From contig NC_089542.1 of assembly GCF_040115645.1 (NCBI RefSeq), positions 4,526,001 to 4,590,000 on the forward strand: 64,000 bases of DNA, read 5' to 3'. Shown here piece after piece: positions 60,816 through 64,000 of this stretch. The translations under genes were made by a program, and so were the position numbers. Origin of the DNA: Euwallacea fornicatus (lineage: Eukaryota > Arthropoda > Insecta > Coleoptera > Curculionidae). The number at the start of each line of letters is the position of its first letter. Position 1 is the first letter of the stretch. The notes under the pieces were generated by a model. It did not search any database. It worked only from the letters and a program-made list of their open reading frames with translations, and was not told where the DNA came from.

Positions 60816-63800
60816 TAAGATTTGGTGCTTTGAGGCAAAAAATTCGTTATAAATGTTTAAAATCGATTATCAGCCCTAAAACACGACTAGGACCTTTAAA
60901 TAACTCCCCTCAAATGGCCGAGGTATTCCCCAGGGCGAAAAATAACATTCCTAACTGAATATCCCCGGCACATAGCTTACTATTTGACCTGCCCTATAGG
61001 TCCTAAGGGAAATCTGCCGGTATATCTCATTAATAATTTCCAGGCTTGCTCAGTTTTCTTTCCGATGGTGTTTTATTTCGCTAAGTGCATCGGGAACTTT
61101 CGATATTGAGGCGAAATTGCTACGCTCAACTTTTCCTTTTTAAATAACAACTCGATTTGCTGCATCGATACGAGGGACCATCACCAAATAAGTGCCCAAT
61201 AGGAGAAATCGTAAGTTCGGACGTTGCCGCCTTGCATCGAGGTGGTTCGACTCACTCTACGTACTACGCCGGTTTTCTTCGTGTTTCTTCGCGTTTGTTC
61301 GTATTTCTCCGTTTCATTTCGGCACTAATCGCCCCCTTCATGGCTGCAGACGCATAAATCGTATTATCTTCTCGGTTCGAAAGAAGAAACTCGACGAATA
61401 ATTGCGTGTTCATTATTTTTAAAAGCCTGTAAGCGCTTTTCGCTCCATCGGCCGACTTGTCCGATTCAATGGAATTTTCACATTATTTATCTCTATCGAT
61501 TTTGCTGCCAGGCCGACGTACACAGTCGGGTAATGTGTATGTGCCCTTAACCGGATTGGAAAATCGCTTTGTAAGCTGTAAGAAAGATTAAGCTGCAGTT
61601 GCCGGCTACAGCTGAAAGCTGATCCCTTCATTGGTCAGTATATTTTGAAGATTTTGAAAGGCTGAAAATGGAATTTTTTACGAGATTTTGCGTAAAAAAG
61701 CCAAGAACGGAGCACATTTACTGCCCAAGAAGTGTCAAAAAATGTTAATAACCTAATTTATGAAAAAATTAAAATCCCCTTGGAATTTTGAAAATATTTT
61801 GTAGCAGATATCGAGAGGTTTATAGGAATCTTAACTCTGCTTCTTTAATAGAAAAACTTTCGCATTTTTTTCGAAGAAGACGAAAGGGTGGAAGATCCCA
61901 TTTTACGCTGTTGTGCAAACATTTGCTCGAAAACCTGAATTTGAGTAAGTGTTCTCTTGAAAAATTCACGTTATACACCACTAATTTTTCTTTCATAAAC
62001 AACAGTAAAAACTCAATTTTTTCTCCTAGAAAATAGACACCTGCGAAAGTGCAACTTACTACAGTTAACTGCCACAAGCAATTATAGTGAGTTCTGAGTT
62101 TATAAAATAGTTATTTAAAAACATATCGTGACACGTCACTATTTTTTGGAAATAAGAAATAGCAACTCTTCGTTATTAAAAAAATAATATTATTTTTTGG
62201 TAGGAGACAGAGGCGTCCGAGGTTCCAATTTGCAGCTTCGAACAAACATTTGCAGAACATTCTCAGTAAGTCTTAGATGTAATTGTAGAGAATTGTGGGT
62301 TTTAAAAAAATATCGCCCGAGGAAAAACATGTGATACGTTAGTGCTTTTTGGGAAATGAGGAACATTAACTCTTTTTTTAATAATAGTTGCCTATTCTAC
62401 GTGCCTGGCAGCTAATAAAATAGACCGATGGGGGCAACGAGTTTTCAAACTTTTCTTGGAATTTCCTAATTACTTTCATGGCTCAAAAAAGCCCCAGAAC
62501 AATAATCTCCTAAATTGAAGAATTTTATCCCTTAAATATTTAGGGTTCAAATGAAACAACCCCGAGCTAGCAAATCCTCCTTAAAATCGGCCAAAGTTAT
62601 TAAATTATTCTCGCAAACTATTACTGGGCTAGATGAGCGTTTCTCTGGCAATTTTAAAGGCGAATTTGCTTCGGTTTAAAATTCACAGAGAAATTTACAT
62701 AATTAGCCAAACAGGGGTGATAAAAGGGCAATAATTTAAGGGGGTTGAATGAGGTGTATGTATATATAAGGGCTTTTCGGCAACTTTTTGTGAAGCTTCA
62801 TGTAGGTAATTTTTAGTTCGCGTTTCTGAGTTCAATCCTGAATTTAAGGGTCAATGTTTCGAATAGATGATAGTTACGCGTGGTGAATTTTAGCGAGGAA
62901 TTCAAACAAATTTTAATCAAAACAATATCTCTGGAAATTGTTGTACAAACAAAGCAGCATTGTTTAAATTTGACAATGCAAATTAAAATTTTCCAGTTTG
63001 ATCAATAAGTGTAAATTCATTAATTACGTTATTGTCCAGGAGAGTCCAGGGAATTCCGATGTGTTCCAGGCTGGATATGATTTCGTGGAAAGGCCCTTTG
63101 TGACAGGGATTTTCCGTTTATTGGATTTGCCCGCAATCTAGTTACGCACACAACTGATATTAACAGTATCGGTACTAAGAGCATTATATTTAAGAATATT
63201 TGTTCTAGTGATACTGATATTGACGTCCATGATATTCCCACAATAATTTAAGCCGTCTTAAGACTACTTTGTGTCCAAATTTTAAAAAGATTGGTTAAAT
63301 CCCATGGGCGTGCCTAAGTCCTCAACTTCTCTGAGTTTTATTGAAAATTCGTGGATCTTCTTCTATCGCAATATTTGGCGATTTTTTTTCACCATCTACC
63401 ACACTGATAGTCATTATTTTTTCAAAGAATTTATGCTAATTTAGGTCTAAATTCTGTAAAAACGTTTAAGAACTAAGTTTAAGAAGTCGGTCAAATGATA
63501 GAAGCGTAGGAAAAATCTAAACGTTAAAAATTTAAGGGTTATTTGCCAAATTTTTTCCTTAATGTGCGATGCTGATGTCAATGCGTTGTTCACAGTAATT
63601 GATGTTCACTTAAGCTTGAATTACGTCGAAATTCCGCAGATATTGGTTACAACACCTGAGCGTGCGTAACATCTCAAACTTCTATGACATTCTCACGATA
63701 TTCAAAGTTTTCGTGCTGCTGCAATTTTCAGCAGCGTTTTGGTCTCAATCTACGATACTGGCATCCCTAATTTTTACACAATAAATCAAACCTCCCTAAG

Positions 63801-63996
63801 TCTAAATTCCGTCGAAATTTAATACGAATTGACTGAAAACTTTAAGCTCCCATCAGTGAAATTCCAAATCATATACCCTACTCAAAGAAAAAACGAAAAG
63901 TAGAAAAATTGATTTAAAAAAACTTCAAGAACATCCCTCATTTATCACAAAGTCTAATCTCACATCTCGCAGCCTCTCCTCTCACCGATCACTCAC
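60816..63996. other. Non-coding stretch, likely first intron of the right-edge gene
   Basis: No supported gene. CAGAGGCGTC at 62209 is a core near-match. Open frames at 61157-61401 lie in a CG-richer patch in two frames, with no domain. If the right-edge donor is real this is intronic on the minus strand. Confidence 0.4.
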
Positions 63997-64000
63997 CTTC
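63997..64000 (-). other. Splice donor at the right window edge (end of an upstream exon, minus strand)
   Basis: On the minus strand the window begins GAAG followed by GTGAGTGATC, a consensus splice donor. The exon itself lies outside the window. It could be the untranslated first exon that splices to the ATG exon at 53305-53238, about 10.7 kb downstream. Confidence 0.4.

Overview
The window looks like nuclear DNA of an insect, probably a beetle. The evidence is intron-rich genes with very short introns (about 42-67 bp) next to long ones, AATAAA poly(A) signals, eukaryotic tRNA genes with internal promoters and T-run terminators, relics of insect-type DNA transposons, and an insect-type CUB-domain secreted protein. 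The order is my inference; no species can be named.

Layout. The first 13.5 kb is gene-dense. In order it holds a possible signal-peptide exon at the left edge (minus strand), a tRNA-Pro(CGG), a complete five-exon Cdk4/6 kinase gene (plus), a complete seven-exon gene for a secreted two-CUB protein (plus), a patch of decayed local duplications, and a five-exon gene for an unrecognised basic protein (minus, converging on the CUB gene). I joined the exons of these three genes by hand. Reading frame is kept across every junction and each model ends in a stop codon.

From about 13.5 kb to 64 kb I see no convincing complete protein gene. Landmarks are a tRNA-Lys(CTT) at 46.8 kb, two DNA-transposon relics (23.7-24.5 kb with a broken transposase, and a 1.0 kb long-inverted-repeat element at 44.1-45.1 kb) and many diverged short tandem arrays. 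Possible minus-strand splice-bounded exons at 53.2, 45.6 and 39.45 kb, plus a clean minus-strand donor at the right edge, suggest that much of the desert is the long 5' introns of one minus-strand gene that begins beyond the right edge. That reading is tentative.

The most interesting signal is in the desert. A 10-bp core, [C/T]ACGCCNCTG (reverse CAGNGGCGT[A/G]), occurs exactly at least 22 times between 18 and 60 kb and many more times with one mismatch, but I found none in the first 18 kb. Neighbouring cores are often 125-190 bp apart and the flanks are strongly diverged. Other arrays with different cores (TGGCGAATGCGC; TTCAAGCTTG-like; a clear 183-bp array at 40.5-41.1 kb) have similar, roughly nucleosome-length periods.
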